Shown one piece after another: positions 8,833 through 17,283 of a stretch of DNA of 42,538 nt. The stretch is from an uncultured Alphaproteobacteria bacterium (GTDB lineage: Bacteria; Pseudomonadota; Alphaproteobacteria; RF32; CAG-239). Made by a program: the position numbers and the translations under genes. Position 1 is the stretch's first letter. Each line of letters starts with the position of its first letter. The notes under the pieces are model-generated. The model was given only the letters and a program-made list of their open reading frames with translations, did not search any database and was not told where the DNA came from. Location: contig CANPYJ010000011.1 of assembly GCA_947588275.1 (NCBI GenBank), positions 1-42,538 on the forward strand. The letters run 5' to 3'.

Positions 8833-9801
8833 TTACTTTTTAAACGGGTTCATAAAAATGCGCTTACGCTTCGGCTCCTGCTCGATTATCTTGATTTTGG
8901 GCTTGCGCGACTGGATTTTGCGCCAATCCCACGGCATATAAAATTCGCCCTGCCACAAGCCGCGCAAATTTTCTTGCGCTTGTTCCTGATACGGCAGATA
9001 AATATCAGTTTGCGCCGCATACACCACCGCCCATCCGGCATTGACCAGCGCCGCCCCCAAATCATAGGCGCCCAGCGAACATACGCCCAGCATGTTGCCT
9101 TTGCCATCGCGGCTCATAACCCGACACTCCAACTCATTGTCCTGCAACCACCCGCGCAGCCATGCCGCCGCCTGCTGGCCGCAATGATAAGAACGTCCAG
9201 ACTGGTCGGCGCAAGTTTGGTTAAGCTCCGGCGCGTCAATACCGAACAATCGGAAATAGTATCCCTGAATTTCCAGCATATCGCCGCTGACAACTTTTGC
9301 CGTCGAATAAACGACCGGATAATCCTGCGGGTTGAAACCGCGCGGTTTGCCGCCAAGCAGTTTATTGAGGAATCCTTGTCCCGAAGAAGCCGCCGGCGCC
9401 TGCTGCGGTGCAGTTTCGCCGGGAGCGGAAAGACTTTCGCCGATGGGCGCCGCGGTCGTGTCGCCGACTGCGGAAAGATTGGCAAAACTTGTCTGCGAAG
9501 CCGTCTGCCCGCGGCCGAAAAACTCTTGCAAAGCCTGCCCGACATTGCCGACACCGCCGTTAAATGCGCCAATCGCATACAGCATAAACACGACAACTGC
9601 GACAATTACCAGCAAAGAAGGCAGGCATCCCATGGCGCGCCAAGCCATTTTGGCAAATATATACAAAACCACGAGACCGATTATCAGTCCCAAAAAACCG
9701 CCGCCCTGCAAAAGCGTGCTTTGAGTTTGAGTTCCGGCACCGCCCAGCAAAATCATTATCAGGGCGCCTACTCCCAATACCAGTCTTTTCAGAAACAGCA
9801 T
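8833..9801 (-). CDS. Membrane-anchored SNase-like protein with altered active site
   Basis: The 322-residue protein has three predicted membrane segments (about 3-22, 36-52, 62-80), a Ser/Ala/Gly linker (about 96-145) and a C-terminal SNase fold (about 165-300). Two catalytic positions are kept in FRLFGIDAPE (R184, D189, E192), but the second arginine (SNase R87) falls at N236 in DGKGNMLG. The nuclease may therefore be weak or inactive, and the domain may only bind nucleic acid or protein. Cysteines flank the fold as in the paralogue at 2680-3150, and the two share the GLWQGEF/GIWQGKF ending. The start ATG has GGGGG 5 bases upstream. It is first in the tsaE-hprK transcript. Confidence 0.8.
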   Translation of the reverse strand: MLFLKRLVLGVGALIMILLGGAGTQTQSTLLQGGGFLGLIIGLVVLYIFAKMAWRAMGCLPSLLVIVAVVVFMLYAIGAFNGGVGNVGQALQEFFGRGQTASQTSFANLSAVGDTTAAPIGESLSAPGETAPQQAPAASSGQGFLNKLLGGKPRGFNPQDYPVVYSTAKVVSGDMLEIQGYYFRLFGIDAPELNQTCADQSGRSYHCGQQAAAWLRGWLQDNELECRVMSRDGKGNMLGVCSLGAYDLGAALVNAGWAVVYAAQTDIYLPYQEQAQENLRGLWQGEFYMPWDWRKIQSRKPKIKIIEQEPKRKRIFMNPFKK

Positions 9802-9915
9802 GTTAACCCCCTCAAGCTCATGTTTGCTTACAGCTTATACCATCTTATTTTTTTATTCCACATTTTTTATTACCTTACCCGCTTTTTGTAAAAATTCGGT
9901 AAAGTCTTTAAAACT

Positions 9916-9942
9916 AAAAAACGCTCCTTTCCGCAGGAGCGC
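9916..9942 (-). terminator. Intrinsic terminator of the gene at 9955
   Basis: A 7-bp GC-rich stem (9922-9928 with 9935-9941) has a 6-nt loop and is followed on the minus strand by six T. It ends the minus-strand small gene 13 bases after its stop. Confidence 0.88.
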
Positions 9943-9954
9943 TTGAGACCGAAA

Positions 9955-10383
9955 CTAAATTAGTTCGTCTACATTTATCAAATGTTCGTTCTTCTCGTAA
10001 AAATGTTTGAGATAGTTGCGGCCGGTGCGCTCCAGTTCTTCATCGCGGATGATAGACTGGTTGTTATCGTAGATGCTGACTTTGTTATTGGCCGGAGAAG
10101 TGGCGGCATTGTTGTCCAAAACGCCGCTGGAAGCCAAAGCCTCAACGCTGTTGCGCACATACGCCGTGGAAGGCGAAAACTCGGAACTTTCGGCCTCGGA
10201 CTCAGAATGGCGGGAAAACTTGTTTTGCTCCGTGTTGTCCTGACCATCGTCACGCACCAAAACATTATTTTGGGCGTCGATTTCATCAACAAACTGAGTA
10301 CGGGCATTGGCCGCGGCATAATTTCTTTCCGTTCGCGGAGCGGAAGTCGCGCTGCCGATTTTTCTTGAGGCACTGACATTCAT
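9955..10383 (-). CDS. Small hydrophilic protein of unknown function
   Basis: The 142 residues are acidic and rich in Ser, Asn and Glu, with no membrane segment or signal; the middle is probably disordered. The C-terminal part (RDEELERTGRNYLKHFYEKN, then a short tail) looks helical. The start ATG at 10383 has GGAG 8 bases upstream, a good promoter in front and a terminator behind. A second open frame starting at 10379 covers almost the same bases but gives a proline/serine/arginine-rich product of shadow type. I recognise no family. Confidence 0.7.
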   Translation of the reverse strand: MNVSASRKIGSATSAPRTERNYAAANARTQFVDEIDAQNNVLVRDDGQDNTEQNKFSRHSESEAESSEFSPSTAYVRNSVEALASSGVLDNNAATSPANNKVSIYDNNQSIIRDEELERTGRNYLKHFYEKNEHLINVDELI

Positions 10384-10431
10384 TATGGATTCTCCACATT
10401 TACAGGTTCAATTCTTCAAACCTTATAATTT

Positions 10432-10460
10432 ATTTTAGCATAATATTTTTTTCAATGCAA
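10432..10460 (-). promoter_or_regulatory. Promoter of the small gene at 9955-10383
   Basis: On the minus strand TTGCAT (10460-10455) and TAAAAT (10437-10432) are 17 bases apart. The start would fall near 10425, about 40 bases before the ATG. Confidence 0.6.
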
Positions 10461-10480
10461 GCGCCGGAATCCCAAAAAAT

Positions 10481-11563
10481 CTAAATTTCGCCGATGTACA
10501 TTCCGATTTCTTTGGCGGCCTTGATGTAATCGCTGTTAATGACGTCAAGCCGTTGGGTGCCCGTGCGAACAACATCGCTCAACGGCACGGCTTCAACCCG
10601 ACCATGATGCCAGACCACCATTTTGCCATCTTCGCCTTCGGCCAAAAGCTCAACCGCCTTGGCGCCGTAGAGCGCTGCCAGCAATCGGTCAAACGCCGCC
10701 GGAATGCCGGAGCGCTGCATATGTCCCAGTGTATTGCTACGGATTTGAAACTCGTTGTAACGACTTGAAATCTCGGCCGCCAAAGTTTGGCCGATGCCGC
10801 CATAGACGGCCTCGCCGACCATGTTTTTATTACCGGAACGGGTATTGCCGTCAGCCGCCTTGATGCTCTCGGAAACCACGATTATCGCATGATTGCGGCC
10901 GCTGGCCTTGATTTGTTTGAGTTTGTTGATAACCCCTTCAATCTTATACGGAATTTCGGGCACCAGACAAACATCGGCTTGACCGGCCAAAGCCGAATGC
11001 ATGGCCAGATGTCCGGCGTCACGTCCCATTACTTCCACAATCAAAGCGCGGGCATGCGAACGCGCCGTCAACTCCAGACTGTCGATAGCCTCCGTACAAA
11101 CCTGCACTGCGGTTTGGAAACCAACCGAAAATTCAGTTATCGGCGTGTCGTTATCAATCGTTTTGGGAATTCCTATCATCCGCACCATGCTGCCTTTGCA
11201 GTAGTTGGAAACAATGTTCATGCTGCCGTCGCCGCCGACCACGATTACCGCATCCAACCCCAGTTCTTTGACGCCGACGGCAAATTTTTTGGACATTTCC
11301 TCAAGCGATTCCATCTTGACGCCTTTGTTCAACGAGCCCAAATAAGATCCGCTCAACCGCGGCCACGGCGTATCAGAAAAATTGTGTACGGTCAAAACCT
11401 CATAACTGTGCGGAGTTTGGGTTATGCCCTCGGTTCCGTTATGAATGCCGTATACTTCCCAGTGATGTTTTGCAGCCGCCTTGACAACCGAGCTGATAAC
11501 CGCATTGAGTCCGGCACAATCGCCGCCGCTGGTCAAAATTCCAATCCGTTTAATCGCTTTCAT
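10481..11563 (-). CDS. pfkA: 6-phosphofructokinase
   Basis: Phosphorylates fructose 6-phosphate in glycolysis. The 360 residues carry TSGGDCAGLNAV (11-22), GGDGS at 110-114, PKTIDND at 133-139 with the catalytic Asp137, and a VEVMGRDAGH block. Glycine at the GGDGS site (E. coli G104) points to ATP as donor, while lysine before TIDND (E. coli G124) is the form usual in pyrophosphate-dependent enzymes. This G/K combination is known from ATP-using members of the PPi-type clade, such as trypanosomatid PFK, so ATP is the likelier donor. The ATG start has AAGGAG upstream. It diverges from the YdcH-like gene. Confidence 0.93.
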   Translation of the reverse strand: MKAIKRIGILTSGGDCAGLNAVISSVVKAAAKHHWEVYGIHNGTEGITQTPHSYEVLTVHNFSDTPWPRLSGSYLGSLNKGVKMESLEEMSKKFAVGVKELGLDAVIVVGGDGSMNIVSNYCKGSMVRMIGIPKTIDNDTPITEFSVGFQTAVQVCTEAIDSLELTARSHARALIVEVMGRDAGHLAMHSALAGQADVCLVPEIPYKIEGVINKLKQIKASGRNHAIIVVSESIKAADGNTRSGNKNMVGEAVYGGIGQTLAAEISSRYNEFQIRSNTLGHMQRSGIPAAFDRLLAALYGAKAVELLAEGEDGKMVVWHHGRVEAVPLSDVVRTGTQRLDVINSDYIKAAKEIGMYIGEI

Positions 11564-11585
11564 ACACTTTATACTCCTTTTAGGG

Positions 11586-11614
11586 TTGATTTTTTATCCC
11601 TTTTGATGTATACT
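11586..11614 (+). promoter_or_regulatory. Promoter of the YdcH-like gene
   Basis: TTGATT (11586-11591) and TATACT (11609-11614) are 17 bases apart on the plus strand. The start near 11621 leaves a leader of about 67 bases. It sits in the divergent region with pfkA. Confidence 0.65.
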
Positions 11615-11687
11615 AATACAGATTTAAGGTTAAGATTCCATAAAAATTACGAGTTATCAGACTATTTTTTGAAAGGACTACAGGTTT

Positions 11688-11900
11688 ATGTTTTATCAAA
11701 GCCAAACCAGCAAGTTGCAACATCAACTGTGTGAGCTTAAGCTGGAGGAACGTCGCGTTTGCTCGGACATTCGGCATTTGGTACGCAACAATCAGACTAT
11801 TGACTTCTTTGTTGCCAAACAGCTTAACTCGCAGCGCACCGGCCTTAAGTCTAAAATAAAGTCGGTCGAAGCCAAAATTATGCCCAATATTATCGCCTAA
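11688..11900 (+). CDS. YdcH-like (DUF465) small protein
   Basis: This 70-residue protein is mostly helical and highly charged. The C-terminal half, with LNSQRTGLKSKIKSVEAKI and the ending MPNIIA, resembles DUF465/YdcH proteins, which end in a similar LKDEI...ILPDIIA helix; the N-terminal half is less typical. AAAGGA lies about 11 bases before the ATG and a good promoter lies upstream. The function of the family is unknown. No simple terminator follows; the next structure is a long hairpin leading into the EamA-like gene. Confidence 0.7.
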   Translation: MFYQSQTSKLQHQLCELKLEERRVCSDIRHLVRNNQTIDFFVAKQLNSQRTGLKSKIKSVEAKIMPNIIA

Positions 11901-11913
11901 AACATTATTTTTC

Positions 11914-11980
11914 AATCCCCCTCCTTTAAGTCTGCCGATATGGAGATTATATTTTGGCCGAAACTTAAAGGCGGGGGATT
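11914..11980 (+). promoter_or_regulatory. Long hairpin that covers the EamA-like gene's ribosome site
   Basis: Two 18-base arms (11914-11931 and 11963-11980) are complementary at 17 positions, with a 31-nt loop. The right arm contains GGGGG (11973-11977), the Shine-Dalgarno of the ATG at 11985, so the folded RNA would hide it. The stem is also followed by a weak T run (ATTTTAT), so it could act as a terminator for the upstream small gene. Whether it senses anything is unknown. Confidence 0.6.
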
Positions 11981-11984
11981 TTAT

Positions 11985-12887
11985 ATGCTTTGGATAATCA
12001 ACGGATTAGTATATGGATTTTTTACCGCCTTATACACGTTGGCCAATCAACACCGACACATTAACGGCTATATTTTGGGAATTTGGCGCGGTTTCGGCAT
12101 TGCGCTTGTTTTTTTGCCTTTTTTGTTTTTTTTGCCTTTGCAGACCAATCTTTACAACTGGTTTTTGCTTGTTTTTCAAGGATTGATGATCGGCGTATAC
12201 GACTCCCACATCTTTTTTGCCTCGGCCAAATTCGGCGCCGGCCCGACCTCACGGGCAATGGCTTTGGCGGCTTTGGCCACCACCGTGCTGTGGTGGATTA
12301 TTAATCCCAAGCTCTTTTTCGGGTTGGCGGCCGATGCAAACGTTTTTATTACTCTGCTTTTGGTTTTGTTCGGGTTCACGGTCAGTTATTGGTATATGAT
12401 TAAAGATCCGGTCAGCAAAGCGGTGGCCGAATATATGGCACCGGCAATTTTGGCCTTGGCCGGAATGAGCATCGCCACCAAAGAAATCGCCCTGATGGGA
12501 CAAAACGTATGGGTAAACATCGCTTATTATCTGGTGATTTCGACTTTTGTCAGCGGTTGTTACAACACCGTTTTTTATGTGTTTACCCAAAAAGAGCCGA
12601 TCCGACAGCTTGTGAAATCGATTTTTGCTTCCGACGTAGTGCGGCTCGGAGTATATATCGTGAGTTTTTCGGCGGCGTTGATTGCGGCCAAAACCATGGC
12701 CATGCGACTGGCGCCCAATCCGGGTTATGTGGTTGCTTTGGTTCTGACCGCGCCCGTTTTTGTGTTTGCGCTCAACAAATACAACAAAATTCCCGATGAC
12801 GTGTCACTCAAAGCCGGTTTTTCAATGCTGTTCTTTTTGCTTTTGATGATGTTGCTCGTCACCGGAAACGGCGGCGTCTCCGACTAA
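11985..12887 (+). CDS. EamA/DMT-like membrane transporter
   Basis: The 300-residue protein has about ten hydrophobic segments spread over its length, as in drug/metabolite transporters of the EamA type; no substrate can be read from it. Conserved-looking loops include FFASAKFGAGPTSRAMALA after the third segment. The start is set at 11985 (MLWIINGLVYGF), 7 bases after GGGGG; the longer frame from 11940 runs through the hairpin loop. Its last 66 bases overlap the 3' end of hemW on the other strand. The family call rests on topology and size rather than on a clear motif. Confidence 0.65.
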   Translation: MLWIINGLVYGFFTALYTLANQHRHINGYILGIWRGFGIALVFLPFLFFLPLQTNLYNWFLLVFQGLMIGVYDSHIFFASAKFGAGPTSRAMALAALATTVLWWIINPKLFFGLAADANVFITLLLVLFGFTVSYWYMIKDPVSKAVAEYMAPAILALAGMSIATKEIALMGQNVWVNIAYYLVISTFVSGCYNTVFYVFTQKEPIRQLVKSIFASDVVRLGVYIVSFSAALIAAKTMAMRLAPNPGYVVALVLTAPVFVFALNKYNKIPDDVSLKAGFSMLFFLLLMMLLVTGNGGVSD

Positions 12888-13964
12888 ACGAACCAGCAGA
12901 TAATCCAAAAGCGGTGCGCCTTTGGTCGTGAGGCGAAAAGTGTACGGCGTATCTTCGGCCAAGCCTTGATTAACCAGCGCCTGCAATTCGTCGCGGTTGA
13001 CGGCGGCAGCAAACTCCAACCCGCAGTTTTCGGCAAAATGCGCCTTATTTATGCCCTCTTGCAGACGCAGTCCCATAATCAACTGTTCTTCGGCGCGTTC
13101 AAAGGGCGTCAATTCCTGCATTTGACCACGGTGTCGGGTGGCATAAATCTGCCCCAAAATGTGCAGACGACCGTGCGCCCCTTCACCGATGCCGACATAG
13201 TCATCGCCCTGCCAATAAATCATATTGTGCCTGCACTCGCATCCGACAACAGCATAGTTGGACACTTCATAATGACGATATCCGGCGGCGGCAGTTACTT
13301 CAGCGCAAATTTCATCTTCGGCCGCCGCCACGTCTTCCGACACCGGTTGCAGACCCTTGCGGGCAAACGGCGTGCCGTCTTCTATGGTCAGTTGATAAAG
13401 CGACAAATGCTTAAAGCCCATTCGGCACAACTCCGCCAGCTCTGTTCTCCAATCTGCGGGCAAAAGCTGCGGACGTCCGTAAATCAAATCCGCCGAGTGA
13501 TTGTCAAACACTTTTAAAACTTCTTCCGCGGCGGCCAGAGCCTCCGCAACGGTATGTGTGCGGCCGAGAATTTTTAATCCGTCTGCCTTCAGCGATTGGA
13601 TTCCCAAAGACAGACGATTAATGCCGGCCTGACGCAAGTCTTTGAACAAATTGGGCGTGTGGGTATTGGGATTGGCTTCCATTGAGATTTCGGCATCGGG
13701 GCTCAAGTGCCAACAGGAAGCTATCGAATCTATAATTTTTTCGACATTGGCCGGCGTCAGAAGCGACGGCGTGCCCCCGCCGAAAAAAACCGTCGAAACT
13801 TGCCGCCGGTCGGCAAGCGCGGCATAATAATTCACGTCTTCAAGATAACTCTCAACAATTTCCGCCTGCGGCGGATTGGCACAGACAGTGCTGTAAAACC
13901 CGCAATACGGACATTTGCTGCGGCAAAAAGGCCAATGAATATATATGCCAAGACGTCCGGTCAT
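12822..13964 (-). CDS. hemW: HemW, heme chaperone (radical SAM, HemN-like)
   Basis: HemW-type proteins resemble oxygen-independent coproporphyrinogen oxidase but act as heme chaperones. The 380 residues start with GIYIHWPFCRSKCPYCGF, where C14, C18 and C21 bind the 4Fe-4S cluster, followed by FFGGGTPSLL, EANPNT, RLSLGIQSL and LSLYQLTIE. The extra cysteine of true HemN (CxC) is replaced by CGF, as in HemW. The ATG overlaps the hslU stop (TGATG), so the two are coupled. The last 20 residues (from VGDAAVSG) go beyond the usual end and are encoded opposite the EamA-like gene. Confidence 0.92.
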   Translation of the reverse strand: MTGRLGIYIHWPFCRSKCPYCGFYSTVCANPPQAEIVESYLEDVNYYAALADRRQVSTVFFGGGTPSLLTPANVEKIIDSIASCWHLSPDAEISMEANPNTHTPNLFKDLRQAGINRLSLGIQSLKADGLKILGRTHTVAEALAAAEEVLKVFDNHSADLIYGRPQLLPADWRTELAELCRMGFKHLSLYQLTIEDGTPFARKGLQPVSEDVAAAEDEICAEVTAAAGYRHYEVSNYAVVGCECRHNMIYWQGDDYVGIGEGAHGRLHILGQIYATRHRGQMQELTPFERAEEQLIMGLRLQEGINKAHFAENCGLEFAAAVNRDELQALVNQGLAEDTPYTFRLTTKGAPLLDYLLVRLVGDAAVSGDEQHHQKQKEQH

Positions 13965-15274
13965 CAGAGGATAAATTTCGACAAATCGCCGGCTTGAGTA
14001 TATTTGCCCAACTTTTCCTCGACAAAAGCGGCCGTAATAAGCTGCTGTTGCCCGCCACGGTCCGAAGCCTGAAAACTGATGTCTTCAAGCAAAATTTCCA
14101 AAACCGTGTGCAAACGGCGGGCGCCGATATTTTCAACATTTTCGTTGATGGCCACGGCAATATCGGCAATCTTGTCAATTGCTTCGGGCGCAAATTTCAG
14201 CGTAAAGCCCTCGGTGCCGAGAAGCGCCGTATATTGCTCAATCAGATTGGCTTCCGGCTCGGTCAAAATGCGCACGAAGTCATTATGCCCCAAAGCCTGC
14301 AGCTCCACCCGAATCGGCAAGCGTCCCTGCAGCTCCGGCAGCAAATCGGACGGTTTGGCCAAATGAAACGCGCCGGAACAAATAAACAGAATATGGTCGG
14401 TTTTGACCATGCCGTATTTGGTGCTGACGGTGGTACCTTCTATCAGCGGCAGCAAATCTCTCTGCACGCCTTCGCGCGAAACGTCGGCGCGCCCGCCCTC
14501 AGACTTGCCGGTAATCTTGTCAATCTCATCAATAAACACTATGCCGTCGTTTTCCACCGCGCGGACAGCCGCCTGCACCATGGCATCGTTGTCTAACAGT
14601 TTGTCGCATTCTTCGTCAATCAGAAGCTTGCGCGCTTCGCCGACCTTGAGCTTACGCATTTTATATTTGGGGGCCGCGCTCCCGCCAAGTAAATCGCCCA
14701 GACTGATCATCCCCATAGAAGCGCCGGGCATGCCGGGAATATCAATGGTCGGCATGGACACGTTGCTGTTGTCGATGAGCGAAATTTCGACTTCGCGCTC
14801 GTCCAATTTGCCTTCGCGAAGCATCTGTTTAAACTTGTGGCGGGTTTCCTCGCCGGAGCCTTTGCCTACCAAAGCCTCCAACAAGCGTTCTTCGGCGCTT
14901 TCTTCGGCACGAGCGCAAACTTGGCGGCGCATGGCTTTGCGGGTGTCGTTCAAGGCAATTTCCATCAGGTCGCGGATAATGCTTTCGACATCGCGACCGA
15001 CATAACCGATTTCGGTAAACTTGGTAGCTTCGACTTTAATAAACGGCGCTTTGGCCAGCTTGGCCAGACGGCGCGAAATTTCGGTTTTGCCGACGCCGGT
15101 CGGACCAACCATCAAAATATTTTTGGGCACAATTTCCTCACGCAGGCGTTCGGGCAGCTGCATCCTCCGCCAACGGTTGCGCAAAGCCACGGCAACGGCT
15201 TTTTTGGCTTCGTCCTGACCGATGATATATTTATCAAGTTCCGAAACTATCTCGCGCGGACTGAAATCACTCAT
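13964..15274 (-). CDS. hslU: ATP-dependent protease ATPase subunit HslU
   Basis: AAA+ unfoldase that feeds substrates into HslV. The 436 residues include Walker A GPTGVGKT at 57-64, the GYVGRDVE loop (the GYVG pore motif), the I domain, Walker [10 protein letters not shown], sensor region ICSGAFH and the family C-terminus ending DLSKFIL, which docks into HslV. It overlaps hslV by 8 bases and hemW by 1 base. Confidence 0.97.
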   Translation of the reverse strand: MSDFSPREIVSELDKYIIGQDEAKKAVAVALRNRWRRMQLPERLREEIVPKNILMVGPTGVGKTEISRRLAKLAKAPFIKVEATKFTEIGYVGRDVESIIRDLMEIALNDTRKAMRRQVCARAEESAEERLLEALVGKGSGEETRHKFKQMLREGKLDEREVEISLIDNSNVSMPTIDIPGMPGASMGMISLGDLLGGSAAPKYKMRKLKVGEARKLLIDEECDKLLDNDAMVQAAVRAVENDGIVFIDEIDKITGKSEGGRADVSREGVQRDLLPLIEGTTVSTKYGMVKTDHILFICSGAFHLAKPSDLLPELQGRLPIRVELQALGHNDFVRILTEPEANLIEQYTALLGTEGFTLKFAPEAIDKIADIAVAINENVENIGARRLHTVLEILLEDISFQASDRGGQQQLITAAFVEEKLGKYTQAGDLSKFIL

Positions 15275-15797
15275 TGCTTATTCTTTCAATAATTACGTTG
15301 TGGTTGGTATAAACATCAATATCTCCGGCAATTTTCATCGCACGAGAGGCAATTTCCTCAAGCGGCATGTCCGGAACTTCATAGAGGGCTTTGGCGGCAG
15401 CCATGGCATAGTTGCCGCCGCTGCCGATGCCGATGATGCCGTCATCGGGTTCCATGACTTCACCGATGCCGGAAATAACCAGCGACGTGTCTTTATCGGC
15501 GACTATCATAAAAGCCTGAAGCTGGCGCAGATATTTGTCCATGCGCCAGTCTTTGGCCAGTTCCACGGCGGCGCGTTTGAGCTGATTGGCATGTTTTTCG
15601 AGCTTGCTCTCAAGGCGCTCGATCAGCGTGATGCCGTCAGCGGCAGCGCCGGCGAATCCGGCAATTATTTTTCCGTTGCCGATGCGTCGCACCTTTACTG
15701 ACTTAGACTTAAAGATAACCGCTTCGCCCAGCGTGGCCTGCCCGTCTCCGGCCATAACCACGTCGGCGCCGCGGCGCACGCATAAAATTGTTGTCAT
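15267..15797 (-). CDS. hslV: ATP-dependent protease peptidase subunit HslV
   Basis: Threonine peptidase that forms a double hexamer and partners HslU. The 176 residues begin [10 protein letters not shown], so removal of Met exposes the catalytic Thr. Typical blocks are [37 protein letters not shown] and the C-terminal [17 protein letters not shown] site precedes the ATG. It is first of hslV-hslU-hemW; a possible heat-shock promoter lies upstream after the serS terminator. Confidence 0.97.
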   Translation of the reverse strand: MTTILCVRRGADVVMAGDGQATLGEAVIFKSKSVKVRRIGNGKIIAGFAGAAADGITLIERLESKLEKHANQLKRAAVELAKDWRMDKYLRQLQAFMIVADKDTSLVISGIGEVMEPDDGIIGIGSGGNYAMAAAKALYEVPDMPLEEIASRAMKIAGDIDVYTNHNVIIERISNE

Positions 15798-15830
15798 TTT
15801 TCTTTCCTCAAGTTTGGGTTTCTTCCTGTT

Positions 15831-15859
15831 ATTTAGGTCAGACCGCAGCCATTTGCAAG
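15831..15859 (-). promoter_or_regulatory. Possible heat-shock (sigma-32) promoter of hslVU
   Basis: On the minus strand CTTGCAAA (from 15859) and CCTAAAT (15837-15831) lie at spacing roughly like the sigma-32 pattern CTTGAAA/CCCATNT. The match is partial. Heat-shock control of hslVU is established in E. coli. Confidence 0.35.
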
Positions 15860-15870
15860 CCGCCGGCGCA

Positions 15871-15901
15871 AAAAAAGCGCCCTGAAATCCGGCGGGCGCT
15901 T
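15871..15901 (-). terminator. Intrinsic terminator of serS
   Basis: An 8-bp GC-rich stem (15875-15882 with 15894-15901) has an 11-nt loop and is followed on the minus strand by a T run. It begins 8 bases after the serS stop and separates serS from hslV. Confidence 0.88.
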
Positions 15902-15908
15902 GGTATGC

Positions 15909-17186
15909 TCAATTTTTGCCGATAATTTTTTTGCCGCCCATATATGGCTGCAATTTGGCCGGAACATTAACCGTGCCGTCGGCATTTTGATGGTTTTCGA
16001 TCAGCGGCACCAGAGCCCGAGGAGTGGCAATGCCGGTATTGTTAAGAGTATGAACAAACTTGACCTTGCCGTCAGCATTGGCGCGATAACGCAAATTGGT
16101 GCGGCGCGCCTGCCAATCGGTAATGTTGGAGCAGGAATGCGTTTCGCGATAGCAGTTTTGGCTCGGCACCCAAGCTTCCAAGTCATATTGACGGTATTTG
16201 GGCGCCCCCATATCACCGGTGCAGATGTCAAGCACTTGATACGGCAGTTCCAAATCCTGCAAAACTTCTTCCGAGATGGCCAGCAGTTTTTGATGCCACT
16301 TTTCGCTCTCGGCCAAATCGTTTTTGCAAATGACAAACTGCTCGGTTTTCATAAACTGATGAACACGCACCAACCCGCGCGTGTCTTTGCCGGCGGCGCC
16401 CGCTTCACGGCGGAAGCAAGGCGAGAAACCGGCATAGAGAATCGGCAGGTCATTTTCGCTCAAAAGTTCGTCGGCATGAAGCGAATTGAGAATCAGCTCC
16501 GCCGTGCCGGACAGATAGAGGTCATCGGCCGGCAAATAGTAAACTTCATCGCGCGAAAACGGCAGATAGCCCTGCCCGTAAAGCGGTTTTTCCTTGGAGA
16601 GAGAAGGCACCGTAATAACCGTGAAACCATAGCTGCGCAGCTTGTCTAAAACCATCATGTGCAGCGCCAGTTCCATTTGGGCCAAGTCGTTTTTGATGGC
16701 ATAAGTGCGCGACCCCGAAACCTTGGCAATACGCTCCATCTCGCCCCAATTGTTGAGCTCCATTAGCTCGACATGGTCGCGCGGCGTAAAGTCAAACTGC
16801 CGCGGCGTGCCGACTTTGCGGATGACCACGTTGCCGCTGTCATCGGGACCAACCGGACAATCGGAACTCGGTAAATTGGGAATGCGCAGCATCTGTAAGT
16901 CATAATCAGCCTGCAAAGCATCCAACTCTTCCTGCTGTTTTTTGAGTTCTTCGCCGATTTCGCGGCTTTGAGCAATGATTTGCGGGCGCTCGTCGGGAGC
17001 GGCGGACTTTATGGAAGCGCTCAACCGGTTCTTCTCGCCGGCCAAAGCCTGTGAAGTGGTTTTGAGTTTATTGAGACGGGCATAAGTATCAACCAACCTG
17101 TCGATATTTTCGGCGGCAAAACCTTTTTTGCCCAATTCGGCCTTAACATAATTCTGATTTTCGACAATAAATTTTATATCCGGCAT
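15909..17186 (-). CDS. serS: Serine--tRNA ligase
   Basis: Class II synthetase that charges tRNA-Ser. The 425 residues begin MPDIKFIVENQNYV, then the long coiled-coil arm (about 28-100) that contacts the tRNA variable arm, motif 2 FSPCFRREAGAAGKDTRG, and motif 3 region THSCSNITDWQARR. The ATG at 17186 is chosen because it matches family N-termini and has AGGA about 11 bases upstream; an ATG 12 bases earlier is possible but AGG would abut it. It diverges from trpS and ends at a strong terminator. Confidence 0.97.
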   Translation of the reverse strand: MPDIKFIVENQNYVKAELGKKGFAAENIDRLVDTYARLNKLKTTSQALAGEKNRLSASIKSAAPDERPQIIAQSREIGEELKKQQEELDALQADYDLQMLRIPNLPSSDCPVGPDDSGNVVIRKVGTPRQFDFTPRDHVELMELNNWGEMERIAKVSGSRTYAIKNDLAQMELALHMMVLDKLRSYGFTVITVPSLSKEKPLYGQGYLPFSRDEVYYLPADDLYLSGTAELILNSLHADELLSENDLPILYAGFSPCFRREAGAAGKDTRGLVRVHQFMKTEQFVICKNDLAESEKWHQKLLAISEEVLQDLELPYQVLDICTGDMGAPKYRQYDLEAWVPSQNCYRETHSCSNITDWQARRTNLRYRANADGKVKFVHTLNNTGIATPRALVPLIENHQNADGTVNVPAKLQPYMGGKKIIGKN

Positions 17187-17221
17187 TTTTGTTTGCATCC
17201 TAAAAAAATGATTGAATAAAG

Positions 17222-17249
17222 TTGCCAAATAGAGTATCTGTTTTATAAT
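17222..17249 (+). promoter_or_regulatory. Promoter of trpS
   Basis: TTGCCA (17222-17227) and a perfect TATAAT (17244-17249) are 16 bases apart, giving a start near 17256 and a short leader of about 28 bases. It lies in the serS/trpS divergent region. Confidence 0.75.
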
Positions 17250-17283
17250 TAAATTCAACCAAAAAATAGGATTAAAGCGCAAA

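Noticed and set aside
8344..9891. Long plus-strand frame of 515 codons opposite tsaE and the SNase-like gene
   Set aside because: Arg/His/Gln-rich shadow composition over well-supported minus-strand genes; no initiation signals.
10787..11734. 315-codon plus-strand frame opposite pfkA
   Set aside because: Shadow of a conserved enzyme; it also runs across the divergent promoter region.
11940..11984. Upstream start of the EamA-like gene
   Set aside because: These codons lie in the hairpin loop and arm, and lack a ribosome site, while the ATG at 11985 has GGGGG at 7 bases.
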